DNA of 64,000 nucleotides from DATKIY01 sp963726755 (GTDB lineage Bacteria; Actinomycetota; Actinomycetes; JAHEKZ01). The position numbers were made by a program, and so were the translations under genes. Shown here piece after piece: positions 44,457 to 52,362 of this stretch (its first letter is position 1; each line of letters starts with the position of its first letter). The notes beneath the pieces were generated by a model that was not told where the DNA came from, made no database searches, and saw nothing but the letters and a program-made list of their open reading frames with translations. The stretch is taken from contig CAVSDB010000001.1 in assembly GCA_963726755.1 (NCBI GenBank), positions 1,116,001 through 1,180,000 on the forward strand, written 5' to 3'.

Positions 44457-44548
44457 CAATCGTGTCGCAGGACCGGTTGACCCGTCGTAAACTTGGATCT
44501 CGCAGCCCCGGTCGCCCCTTCCCCCAGATGGCCGGGGCTACGCCATGT
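44457..44548 (+). repeat. C-loop hairpin E with conserved 5' block
   Basis: Second full copy of the B repeat. It begins CAATCGTGTCGCAGGACCGG, carries TAAACT at 44488-44493, then 7 bases later the stem CGCAGCCCCGGTC (44501-44513) / GGCCGGGGCTACG (44530-44542) with a 16-base loop CCCCTTCCCCC-rich, and ends CGCCATGT. No coding frame is shared between the two copies, so the conservation is at the nucleic-acid level. Confidence 0.6.
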
Positions 44549-44598
44549 GTGAGGGCATCACTTCGGTGAAACGTTCGCCGGGGTTGCTCCTGCGCCCC

Positions 44599-44630
44599 TG
44601 ACCCAGACCTCCGACTCGAGGTCTGGGTCA
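44599..44630. terminator. Strong hairpin between hairpin E and the minus-strand small genes
   Basis: A perfect 13-bp stem, TGACCCAGACCTC (44599-44611) with GAGGTCTGGGTCA (44618-44630), loop CGACTC. It lies at the convergence of the plus-strand repeat E and the minus-strand gene ending at 44628, so it can serve as a two-way terminator, although neither side has a long T run. Confidence 0.55.
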
Positions 44631-44882
44631 ACTTGAGCGACGGTGGGTTGGGCTGTAGCGCTTCGCGATTTCGCCGAGACGTTTCCGTAGCTGGTCGTCC
44701 ATCCGGTAGCAGCCTGCGGTGGACTGGGGTCCCCAGAAGTTGAATGTGCCGGACAGACCGAGCTTGACGACCGCGACTGGCACTTCCGCAGGCGGGTGCG
44801 GGTCGTTGCGATGTTGAATCAGCAACTCGATCTGGTCATCGGTGGCGAAGGCGAGTTTGCTGTCAATCTCTGCGGCATTCAT
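44628..44882 (-). CDS. Small protein of unknown function
   Basis: 84 residues, starting MNAAEIDSKLAFATDDQIELL. AGAGGGGA about 12 bases upstream can act as ribosome site. It contains a compact GLSGTFNFWGPQSTAGCYRMDD segment and a basic C-terminus. No family recognised. It follows the small gene at 44891-45053 closely, so the two probably form a mini-operon on the minus strand. Confidence 0.45.
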   Translation of the reverse strand: MNAAEIDSKLAFATDDQIELLIQHRNDPHPPAEVPVAVVKLGLSGTFNFWGPQSTAGCYRMDDQLRKRLGEIAKRYSPTHRRSS

Positions 44883-44890
44883 CTGGCGTG

Positions 44891-45053
44891 CTATTCCCCT
44901 CTAGGTCCGTACAGATGCATTGCGGCATCGGCCAGGACGGGGCTGATCCACGGCCAGGGGAAAGTGGTCGACGTCGCGGTAGCGACGGTAGATCCCACCG
45001 GGTCCGCGCTGGGAAACCCAGGAGATACAGGTGTTGAACGGCACATGAACCAT
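44891..45053 (-). CDS. Small protein of unknown function (frameshift near 44930)
   Basis: Starts MVHVPFNTCISWVSQRGP, continues GGIYRRYRDVDHFPLAVDQP and, with one base removed near 44930, VLADAAMHLYGPRGE before a TAG; about 53 residues. The coding look is fair, but no family is recognised. It is upstream of the gene at 44628-44882 on the same strand. Confidence 0.35.
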
Positions 45054-45086
45054 GAAGTCTGAAACCCTGTTCTGTACCGTCACCGC

Positions 45087-45146
45087 ATGAGCGAACGGAC
45101 CTGGCGCATCGACCCCATCGGAACCGGTGCACTGGCATGGGTTTAG
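45087..45146 (+). CDS. Very small RTWRI-type reading frame, perhaps a gene remnant
   Basis: Nineteen codons, MSERTWRIDPIGTGALAWV, then TAG. Its leader (TCTGTACCGTCACCGCATG) and first ten codons nearly repeat those of the gene at 43614, with TACCGT 6 bases before the ATG. After the TAG the same frame stays open for another 145 codons, so a longer gene cut by one amber codon is possible. Confidence 0.3.
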   Translation: MSERTWRIDPIGTGALAWV

Positions 45147-45469
45147 GTGCGGTCGCACGCGGTGAAGGGGTCTGGCACGGCCAGGGCCGTCGCCGAACGC
45201 GGGTTAGAGATCACTGAGGAAGCGCAGAACTTCGTCGACGACGAACTCGACGCGTGCCTTCGGTATCTGGCGGTGCAGCAACGCCTCCAACCGTGGGCAC
45301 TGTTCGCTGGTGTGACTGTCAGTGGTCCAGCAGGGCAGGTGGGTCAATTCCATGCGCTGCACGGGCTCTGGGTGATCCAACGACCACATCGCCGGCGAAG
45401 GCCAATCCGCGCTCCGACCATTTCGTGCGACCCCCAACATTGTGCGGATCGGTGTGTGAGTATGCGGCT
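45147..45469. other. Gap with no firmly supported gene
   Basis: A plus-strand frame continues from the small gene before it (GTARAVAERGLEITEEAQ and so on) and a minus-strand frame of 78 codons (45204-45440) lies opposite. Neither has a recognisable domain or a convincing start, and one may be decayed. No hairpin of the C-loop family is seen here. Confidence 0.4.
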
Positions 45470-46732
45470 ATGCTCACCCGCCGAACCGTCACCTTGTCCC
45501 GAGTCGCAATCTCTTCCGTTGCCGCCCTTGCTGTGTCTCTCGGCAGCGGTGCAGACGCACGAGCGGCCGTCGACAACGACTTGACGCAGATCACCGTCGG
45601 CATCGGCGGTGCGCAGCCGGATGGTGACAACAGCGGCCTGAGCGTGGTCAGCGCCGACGGCCGCTACGTGGCGTTCAGTTCGAGCGCCTCGAACCTTACT
45701 CCGGGGGTTCCGGTTACCGGCGGAGTGTTGAACGTCTATCTACGCGACACCGTCGCGGGCACCACCACGCTAATCAGCCACAAACCCGACGGCACCGCCA
45801 ACAACCTGGGCACAGCGCTTGCATCGATCAGCGCGGATGGCCGCTATGTCGTCTACTCGTCGCGCGTCGGCATGACGAGCCCCGGAATCCGACTGAAGCT
45901 CTGGGACCGCGACACCGACACGACGACGACGATCAGCAAATCGCCCGCAGGCGACATCACCAAGAGCACTGAGATCCTGCCGGCCATCAGCGCCGACGGT
46001 GAAACGGTCGTGTATGAGATGCGTGCGGCCCCGTCGCCCGAGGCCGTGCACGCGCTCCTTTACCGGTACGACGTGACGTCCGACACGACCACCCAACTGG
46101 CAGGCGGCGAGCTCATCTATCCGCCGAACAGCGCGCTCGGCCGACCGTCGCTGAGCGGCGACGGCCGATTCGCAGCGTTCGTCAAGATGGGGCCGATCCT
46201 TGCCGACGGCACCCAACGCTCGAAGCTCAGCCGGCTCAATCTCGCGACCGGTGCGCAGCGAACGGTCTACACCAGCCCGCCTGGCACCTTCGCGCAGCCC
46301 ATCTCGCCGTCGCTGAGCAGGAGCGGCCGGTACCTCGCCTACGTCAACGGCGGCTCGGTCTCGGTCTACGACTCGAACACCAACGCTTCGGAGGTCGTCA
46401 GCCTCGCCGACGGCGGCGGCATCGCCGACAACGCGAGCGACCAGCCGAGCGTCAGCGGCGACGGCCGGTACATCGCTTTCCGCTCGACAGCGACAAACAT
46501 CCTGCCCGAGCCGACAGACACGGTGGGCACCTACATCTACGACCGCCAGACGGCGACCACCGAGCGGTTCGGCACCAACCTTCAGGGCGTCTACCCGCGC
46601 ACAGGACCCAACTACCCGGTCATCAGCCCGGACGGCAGCTCGGTGGTGTTCAGCACGTCAGCCATGAACCTGTCGCATGGAGCGAACCTGCCCAGGGGCC
46701 GCGTCTACCTCTGGACCCGGCCCGCGGCCTGA
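45470..46732 (+). CDS. Secreted PD40/WD40-like beta-propeller protein
   Basis: 420 residues. A signal peptide (VAISSVAALAVSLGSGADARA) is followed by six or so repeats of the TolB-type blade, visible as SADGRYVAFSS, SADGRYVVYSS, SADGETVVYE, SGDGRFAAFV, SGDGRYIAFRS and SPDGSSVVFS. Such proteins are exported and of unknown role. The gene looks richer in GC and more uniform in codons than its neighbours, a possible sign of separate origin. The frame is intact. Confidence 0.8.
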   Translation: MLTRRTVTLSRVAISSVAALAVSLGSGADARAAVDNDLTQITVGIGGAQPDGDNSGLSVVSADGRYVAFSSSASNLTPGVPVTGGVLNVYLRDTVAGTTTLISHKPDGTANNLGTALASISADGRYVVYSSRVGMTSPGIRLKLWDRDTDTTTTISKSPAGDITKSTEILPAISADGETVVYEMRAAPSPEAVHALLYRYDVTSDTTTQLAGGELIYPPNSALGRPSLSGDGRFAAFVKMGPILADGTQRSKLSRLNLATGAQRTVYTSPPGTFAQPISPSLSRSGRYLAYVNGGSVSVYDSNTNASEVVSLADGGGIADNASDQPSVSGDGRYIAFRSTATNILPEPTDTVGTYIYDRQTATTERFGTNLQGVYPRTGPNYPVISPDGSSVVFSTSAMNLSHGANLPRGRVYLWTRPAA

Positions 46733-47086
46733 CTTTCGCAGCAGCAGAGGTTTACGCCGGGTCGGCCCACCCCCTGGGCTGGTTTCCATGGGGAGCGAAA
46801 AGTCAGGGTCCTCCGCCCGGGTTATGTTTTATGTGTGAGTGGCCGGTACCAGGCCAAGCCATGGTGAACAAGGTCCCAGACTTCATAGCCGTCAACAGCC
46901 CGAACCGCGACACAACGTTTGGACCAGGTACATCGGTGGTCGAAGCCGGGTTGGTGCCATGGGACGAGTTCTCGGCTTCTGGGAACGGCGCAAGCAATTT
47001 CGTGCTACCTATTGGCGAAGACCGCGCGCCTCGGCGTGACATGGCTCGCTTTGACGCCGGTGGGCGATAGTTAGCGGGGGGTTTCG
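46733..47086. other. Gap of 354 bases, only weak short frames
   Basis: Open frames exist on both strands (46831-47070 plus, 79 codons; 46803-47042 minus, 79 codons), but none has a recognised domain and they are mirror images of each other. A TATGTT box at about 46823 could serve the plus-strand frame. I do not call a gene. Confidence 0.4.
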
Positions 47087-48613
47087 ATGAGGCGTCTTGG
47101 GTGTGTACTCGCTAGTTTCGGGCTGGTCGCTATGGCTGTCGGATACCCGCCCTTGGCGGCCCCCGCTCAGGCGGCCGCGACATCAGCGGTCGCGATCTGG
47201 GAACTGAACGATTCACTCGGGTCGTCGGTGATGGCCGACTCGAGTGGAAACGGGCTCGACGGTCAGATCGGTGCTGACGCGGCGGCGGCGGGTTTGACGT
47301 TGAACGGTTCGTATTACACCTGGGCCGCTCGGTGCCCGATCTGCTTGCCTGTCCAGGAGGCACGGGTGGTGCAGGTCCCCGACGATGACCGACTCGACAT
47401 ACCTGATCCGACTGCGACGTACACGCTGGAGTTCAGCTTCCGCACCACTCATCCCTATGGGAACTTCATGCAGAAAGGCCAGTCCACGTCGATGGGCGGC
47501 CAGATCAAAGTGCAGGGTCCTGGGGGAATCGTCCAGTGCTTGTTCAAGGGAGCCGACGGCACTCGTGTCGGTACCGGATCCCCGACGGCGCTTGATGACG
47601 GATTGTGGCACGTCGTGCAGTGTGTGCACACTGAGACGCAGGTCAAGGAGTTCGTCGACGGCGTCCGAGTTGCCGTCAAAAACGGCAGCACCGGCCCGAT
47701 CAACAACAAGCAGCCGTTCACCATCGGCGGTAAGCACAACTGCGACCAGGTGGCCATCACCTGCGACTACTTCTCCGGTGATATCGACTACGTAAAGGTC
47801 TGGACCGATGGTGCGTCCAGCAACCAGTTTCCGATGGCTGCGTTCACCTCGACGTGCGTGAACAACTCCTGTTCGTTCGACTCCAGCACCTCGAGTGATC
47901 CCGATGGGACTATCGCGTCCTACGCCTGGTCTTTCGGCGACGGAGCCACAACCAACGTGGCGAACCCGACTCACGTCTACGCGGGGTCTGGTGACTACGA
48001 CGTGACGCTGACGGTTACCGACAACGGCGGAGCGAAAGACAACATGGTGAATGGCGTCAGCATCCTGGCTGTCCCGCCGGGTGCGCCACGAAATGCTGCC
48101 GCGGAGTCTGCCGACTCCGCGGCGAATGTGAGCTGGGACGTGCCAGCGGACTCAGGAAGTGACCCGATCACGCAGTACGTGGTGACATCGACCCCCGACG
48201 GCAAGACGTGTTCGACGCCGGACTTGACGTGCGACGTGACGGACTTGGTCAACGGCCGTTCGTACACGTTCGCAGTGGTGGCGACGAGTGCTGCGGCATC
48301 GAGTGCGCCGTCCAGTCCGACGAACTCTGTCGTCCCTGCCGGGTCCCCGGGTCGAGTTCAGCGACCAACGACCCATGCGGCGAAGCGAGCGGCCAGGATC
48401 ACCTGGACTGCCGCAAACGCAAACGGTGCTGCGGTGAAGAGCTACCGGATTGTGACCTCTCGCGGACAGCATCGAGTGGTCAGGGGCACTGTTCTCACAC
48501 TGCGGTTTGATCACCTCAGGCGTGGGGTCTCATACCGGTTCCGAGTGCGCGCCACCAACCGTGTCGGATCAGGTGCCTGGTCACCCTGGAGCAGATCGGT
48601 GACTGTCCGCTAA
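47087..48613 (+). CDS. Secreted LamG / PKD / fibronectin type III protein
   Basis: 508 residues. Signal peptide (LGCVLASFGLVAMAVGYPPLAAPAQA, residues 4-30), a LamG/concanavalin-like domain (about 35-240: AIWELNDSLGSSVMADSSGNGLDG to FSGDIDYVKVW), a PKD domain (250-330: SYAWSFGDGATTNVANPTHVY) and two FN3 domains (335-420, 425-508: PGAPRNAAAESADSAANVSW, ITWTAANANGAAVKSYRIV). The layout suits a carbohydrate-binding or adhesive surface protein. No catalytic domain or sorting signal is seen. GGGGGG upstream of the ATG is a plausible ribosome site. Confidence 0.85.
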   Translation: MRRLGCVLASFGLVAMAVGYPPLAAPAQAAATSAVAIWELNDSLGSSVMADSSGNGLDGQIGADAAAAGLTLNGSYYTWAARCPICLPVQEARVVQVPDDDRLDIPDPTATYTLEFSFRTTHPYGNFMQKGQSTSMGGQIKVQGPGGIVQCLFKGADGTRVGTGSPTALDDGLWHVVQCVHTETQVKEFVDGVRVAVKNGSTGPINNKQPFTIGGKHNCDQVAITCDYFSGDIDYVKVWTDGASSNQFPMAAFTSTCVNNSCSFDSSTSSDPDGTIASYAWSFGDGATTNVANPTHVYAGSGDYDVTLTVTDNGGAKDNMVNGVSILAVPPGAPRNAAAESADSAANVSWDVPADSGSDPITQYVVTSTPDGKTCSTPDLTCDVTDLVNGRSYTFAVVATSAAASSAPSSPTNSVVPAGSPGRVQRPTTHAAKRAARITWTAANANGAAVKSYRIVTSRGQHRVVRGTVLTLRFDHLRRGVSYRFRVRATNRVGSGAWSPWSRSVTVR

Positions 48614-48712
48614 CGCCGTAGCATGTACCTCCAGGTGAGTGTGGTCATCTGGACTGTGAGCAACAGACTCTGAACCTCACGGACCATTTCGGCGGAGATC
48701 ACGCCAACCACG

Positions 48713-48917
48713 TTGCGAGCGTTAACCTTCCGAACAGAGAACTACCTCTTCGTGCGATACAACCATGGAGTGGACGAGGAGTTCTACGACTACTCCACCG
48801 ATCCTAAAGAACTACAACGGGATCAATGTTCCTGCGAACAATGCGGTCATTCGCACGTTACGGGAGAAGACCAAAGCGGCGTGCGTGCCGCGACCACCCG
48901 GCTTCAGATGGCACTAA
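48713..48917 (+). pseudogene. Sulfatase C-terminal remnant
   Basis: The segment LTFRTENYLFVRYNHGVDEE followed by FYDYSTDPKEL matches the C-terminal end of arylsulfatases. After a 1-base shift near 48813 it continues NGINVPANNAVIRTLREKTK and ends at 48917. The catalytic CxPxR domain is absent, and the preceding 100 bases show no sulfatase sequence. It is a leftover of a deleted gene or an insertion junction. Confidence 0.6.
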
Positions 48918-48927
48918 CAAATACGGA

Positions 48928-49464
48928 CTACCTGCGACGGTATGGCTGGACGACCTCGGTTCGCCAGGTCGCTGGATCAGGCTCATACGTGGGGTCGCTG
49001 TGATAGACCTCCCACGCGTCGCCGACAGGGTCGGCCCCGTTGGTGGTCAGCCACTGGTCGATCGCGTTGTAGGCATCGCTCATCGTGTTGTAAGGACCGA
49101 CATGCCAGACCGCGACTGCGGGTCCACCCGGCAGAATCGTCGGGGTTACGTCAACTGCGGTCGAGAAGTGGGCGGCGCAGGCATAGCCAGCTTCGATCGT
49201 AAATCGGCTTCCACCAATGCGGTGAAGGCGAGCGAACGGTAGGCCGTATGGCCCTGCCTCGGTGGCTACTAGAGCCGAAGCCACGCGTTCAAAGGCCGGA
49301 CCGATCCAGGCGCCGATCTGGGAAGTGTCGAGTTCCGTCACGGTGACTGCGGCAGCCTGCTCACCGAGAATACGTTCTTCCGCAACGTAACTGCGACCTG
49401 TCGTCGTCGCAGCGCGTGCCGACTTCACTGCCACCCATATCGAGCCGGAATGGTGGGTAGGCAT
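48928..49464 (-). CDS. GyrI-like / effector-binding domain protein
   Basis: 178 residues. Core ILGEQAAAVTVTELDTSQIG, then PFARLHRIGGSRFTIEAGYA and PAVAVWHVGPYNTMSDAYNA, the strand-helix pattern of the GyrI-like small-molecule-binding fold. There is no DNA-binding domain, so it may sequester a ligand or act as a hydrolase, as some members do. The first 35 residues overlap the end of the DUF4389 gene; GTG 49434 is an alternative start. Probably co-transcribed with that gene. Confidence 0.7.
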   Translation of the reverse strand: MPTHHSGSIWVAVKSARAATTTGRSYVAEERILGEQAAAVTVTELDTSQIGAWIGPAFERVASALVATEAGPYGLPFARLHRIGGSRFTIEAGYACAAHFSTAVDVTPTILPGGPAVAVWHVGPYNTMSDAYNAIDQWLTTNGADPVGDAWEVYHSDPTYEPDPATWRTEVVQPYRRR

Positions 49465-50071
49465 CGGTCATCAAACTGGTGTAACCCGCAACGCGGAAGA
49501 CCCACCTGTTCATGCCAAGAACAAAGTCAAAGATGGTTCGCGGGTAGCACCCGGTGAACAGCAGGATGATCGCTGCGACAAATACCAGAAAACCGATGAG
49601 TCCTGGACCCGATCGGTACTCGTTGTGGTCTGTGGAAGCTGACCAGGCACTGCCAAGGAATATCCCAACGACGATGTAGTGGGGAATCGCGAGCAGCCAC
49701 CACTTGACGAGTACCAAACCTCTCGACAATCGCTCGGGGTAGTCGATCTCCAGATGAGCCGGGTAATCGGCAACCTCAGCGAGCGCAAATGGTGGGTACC
49801 GATCAGTGCCCAACGCACCGAGGGTGTAGAACCACACCCGCCACGTCCAACGCAGAACTCCGACGTTGAAGTCGAACAAGCCTCGTGGATACCGCGCGGT
49901 GAAGAGGATTGCGAAGAAGGCGATGACGCTGACAACCATGAAGGCCAACCACAGGAACCCCAGCAGGATGAAGTGCGGGATCGCGAGAAACCCCTTCACC
50001 AGCCACAACCAGCGAGATAGCGGCTCGTCGAGAGTCGCCGTTACGTGGACGGGATAAGCAGCCTCAGTCAT
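49361..50071 (-). CDS. DUF4389 membrane protein
   Basis: 236 residues with two similar halves, each with two long helices: SRWLWLVKGFLAIPHFILLG / FTARYPRGLFDFNVGVLRW and LVLVKWWLLAIPHYIVVG / FTGCYPRTIFDFVLGMNRW. The repeated P-H-(F/Y)-I, YPR and FDF motifs mark DUF4389. The function is unknown. TAGGGT on the minus strand (50080-50085) is 8 bases before the ATG. The last 30 residues are polar and may reflect a hidden indel. Confidence 0.82.
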   Translation of the reverse strand: MTEAAYPVHVTATLDEPLSRWLWLVKGFLAIPHFILLGFLWLAFMVVSVIAFFAILFTARYPRGLFDFNVGVLRWTWRVWFYTLGALGTDRYPPFALAEVADYPAHLEIDYPERLSRGLVLVKWWLLAIPHYIVVGIFLGSAWSASTDHNEYRSGPGLIGFLVFVAAIILLFTGCYPRTIFDFVLGMNRWVFRVAGYTSLMTDAYPPFRLDMGGSEVGTRCDDDRSQLRCGRTYSR

Positions 50072-50129
50072 GAAGCCTCACCCTACTCAGGCCAATTTCG
50101 GGCGCCCAGATACTTCCCGCACTGATCGC

Positions 50130-50141
50130 TAGGGTGGCGTT
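50130..50141 (+). promoter_or_regulatory. Leaderless -10 box for the DUF2235 gene
   Basis: TAGGGT (50130-50135), 6 bases, then GTG at 50142. It faces the DUF4389 promoter across a 70-base divergent region. Confidence 0.5.
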
Positions 50142-51218
50142 GTGCCAAAGCGCCTTGTCATTTGTTGTGACGGCACCTGGAATACTCCGGACCAGGTGAG
50201 CGGCGGTCAGCCGACGCCAACCAACGTTACGAAACTTGCGCTAGCAGTACTGCCTCACGACGAGACAGGTGTCGAGCAGCGCGTCTTCTACCACCGTGGC
50301 GTCGGTACGCGACCGGGCGAGCGGATACGTGGTGGGGGATCGGGTTTTGGTCTCTCTCGTGATGTGAAAGAGACCTACGCGTTCCTGGTCGCTAACTTTG
50401 AACCTGGAGACGAGATCTTTTTCGTCGGGTTCAGCAGGGGTGCCTTCACTGCCCGCAGTACGGCGGGATTCGTTCGAAATTCAGGCGTTCTCAGACCTGA
50501 GCATGCCGAACGTGTAGACGAGGCGTACGCGTTGTATCGCAGCCGAAAAGCCCATCCACGCGGAATCGAAGCACAACTGTTTCGGCGTTCCTATTCGCAC
50601 GAAACGCGCATCCGTTTCATCGGTGTGTGGGACACGGTGGGTGCACTCGGCATCCCGATGAGTGGCTTGCGATTGGTCAACGTCCTTAATCGGAGATGGC
50701 AGTTTCACGACACAGCCCTGAGCACGTGGGTTGATGCGGCGTTTCAGGCCCTGGCACTCGATGAAAAGCGAGGGCCCTTCCGCCCGACCGTATGGACGAA
50801 ACAGGAGTCGGAGCATGAGCAAGACGTCGAGCAGGTGTGGTTCGCCGGCGTCCATTGCGACGTGGGGGGTGGGTACCCAGACCACTCCCTAGCTGACGTT
50901 CCGCTTGTTTGGATGCTCAGCAAGGCAACTGCGCACGGTCTGCGAATCGACCAAGGAGCACTCGAAGCAGGGCCGTTGGCAGGTCAAGACGGGTCAAGTT
51001 TCGCTGAGGCGACGCCAAACCCGTTGGGCGAAGCGCATGAATCGCGAAAGGGCTTCTACCGAATCATTCGGCCGTACGTACGGCCGATCGATCGGGCCGA
51101 CGCCCGATGCGAATCGGTTTCGTCGAGCGCCGTTGAGCGACACGATCAGAAGTCCGGTTACTCACCGACTAACCTGCGAAAGTATCTCGACGGTGAGCAC
51201 CAGGTGATGGACGTCTAG
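50142..51218 (+). CDS. DUF2235 alpha/beta hydrolase-like protein
   Basis: 358 residues. Begins KRLVICCDGTWN, carries the nucleophile elbow FFVGFSRGAFTARSTAGFV near residue 100, VWDTVGALGIP near 165 and FAGVHCDVGGGYPDHSLADV near 240: the DUF2235 pattern, with a Ser-Asp-His triad of phospholipase type. Some members are type VI secretion lipases (Tle1), but no secretion genes are here, so a housekeeping or phage-defence role stays open. The last 20 residues overlap the minus-strand gene by 4 bases. Confidence 0.85.
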   Translation: MPKRLVICCDGTWNTPDQVSGGQPTPTNVTKLALAVLPHDETGVEQRVFYHRGVGTRPGERIRGGGSGFGLSRDVKETYAFLVANFEPGDEIFFVGFSRGAFTARSTAGFVRNSGVLRPEHAERVDEAYALYRSRKAHPRGIEAQLFRRSYSHETRIRFIGVWDTVGALGIPMSGLRLVNVLNRRWQFHDTALSTWVDAAFQALALDEKRGPFRPTVWTKQESEHEQDVEQVWFAGVHCDVGGGYPDHSLADVPLVWMLSKATAHGLRIDQGALEAGPLAGQDGSSFAEATPNPLGEAHESRKGFYRIIRPYVRPIDRADARCESVSSSAVERHDQKSGYSPTNLRKYLDGEHQVMDV

Positions 51219-51803
51219 CCGCAACTTCGCACGAAGGGGAGTGCGTGCCCCCAGAACGTTTCCGTAAGGGTTGCGTCGTATTCGTCGGGAAGGGTCGGGT
51301 CAGTGAACAGGTGACCGGAACCGGCGTAGTCGAAGACTTCAATGGTTCCGCCACCAGCCTCGACGTCGCGAACCGTTTGATCGATTTCCTCTTGTTCGCG
51401 CCAAGGATCGTCGAGAGTCGAGTGCGTTTGAGCAGGGACTCCAGCTGGCCAGGTGCGACCGTCCCCGAGTGCGGAAACCGGGATGGCTCCGGCAATCATC
51501 AAGACTCCAGAGACCGGTCGCTGGGTTGCCACATGGACTGCCGTCGAGACATCCGAGCGAGAACCCGGCGGATACGAACCCATCGGGAAGGTCGTCGACC
51601 GCCTCCTGGGCGCGCTCCATAAGAACCTTGGGTCCGAGTTCCTCCCACGCGAATGCCATGGCGGGCGGATATTCGTCAAAGATGCGGCCTTCGAACAGAT
51701 CTGGCACGAGCACTTCGTGGCCGTCCCCGCGTAGGCGTACGGCAGCGTCAAGGACGCCCTGGCGCACCCCTAGTACCGAGTGGAAGAGCACAACTGTTGT
51801 CAT
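51215..51803 (-). CDS. Dienelactone hydrolase family protein (frameshift near 51550)
   Basis: Rejoined, about 195 residues: TVVLFHSVLGVRQGVLDAA, VLVPDLFEGRIFDEYPPAM, the nucleophile region FVSAGFSLG (serine at the usual cysteine position), TWPAGVPAQTHSTLDDPW and a late histidine in YAGSGHLFTDP. One extra base near 51550 splits the frame. The substrate is unknown. Convergent with the DUF2235 gene. Confidence 0.78.
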
Positions 51804-51852
51804 GGCAGTAGACAATCAGTTTGTGCCGACAGTTTCTTGGTCGGGGTAGAAG

Positions 51853-52110
51853 TCAATCCGGGATTTCTGTGTGTTCGGCAATCTTCGCGCGCAGTCGGGC
51901 GCTGAACTCGACTTCATACGGAACGCGTTGGAGGTCATTGGGGGATGACTCGATGCCCTGTTGTCGGAGCAACTCCACCAGCCACTCCCAAGGGTGTTCG
52001 TCCGAGGAGTCGTCGTCGTCCGGTAGCACGGTGTCGCGCACCATCTGTTCCATGCGGTCAAGGGTTAAGAACGCCCATTGGTCCATCTGAGTGCGATCTC
52101 CCACGCTCAA
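51853..52110 (-). CDS. Small acidic protein of unknown function
   Basis: Up to 85 residues, rich in Asp and Glu (RDTVLPDDDDSSDEHPWEWL) with a possible C-terminal helix. The upstream start is TTG 52110; GTG 52104 or ATG 52086 are equally possible. No family recognised. The 252 bases from 52111 to 52362 hold no further gene. Confidence 0.45.
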   Translation of the reverse strand: MSVGDRTQMDQWAFLTLDRMEQMVRDTVLPDDDDSSDEHPWEWLVELLRQQGIESSPNDLQRVPYEVEFSARLRAKIAEHTEIPD

Positions 52111-52362
52111 GACAGACGTGGTGAAACCTCTCTCCTCATGCAGCGTAATTCGGCGGCCATCGTCGAGCAGAGGCGAACTCGTGTACGTCGAAGGAAGGAC
52201 TCGTAGAGTCGTTTCGAGTCGAGAAGTCGCACCAGGCTCCTAAAGCGATCACTGTCACGTCATCAGAACCTATCGACACCGGAACTAGCACACCGGGCCA
52301 CCGGAGTCGCAGGCCTTAGGCTGCCCACGAACAGCGGCAGATTCGGGGGAGGAGGACGTGGC

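Noticed and set aside
42914..44542. Hairpins A-F as ordinary intrinsic terminators
   Set aside because: None is followed by a T run, and two carry a conserved upstream block with a -10-like box, which terminators do not need.
42914..44542. Direct assignment to the known 6C RNA family
   Set aside because: The 6C motif has two adjacent C-loop hairpins in one RNA; here each copy has one, so I list it only as a possible relation.
44393..44548. Hairpins D and E as integron attC sites or as tRNA-like structures
   Set aside because: No integron core pair (RYYYAAC / GTTRRRY) flanks the stems and no cloverleaf can be drawn.
46803..47070. Short frames of 79 codons on each strand
   Set aside because: They overlap, have no family match I can recognise and only weak start signals.
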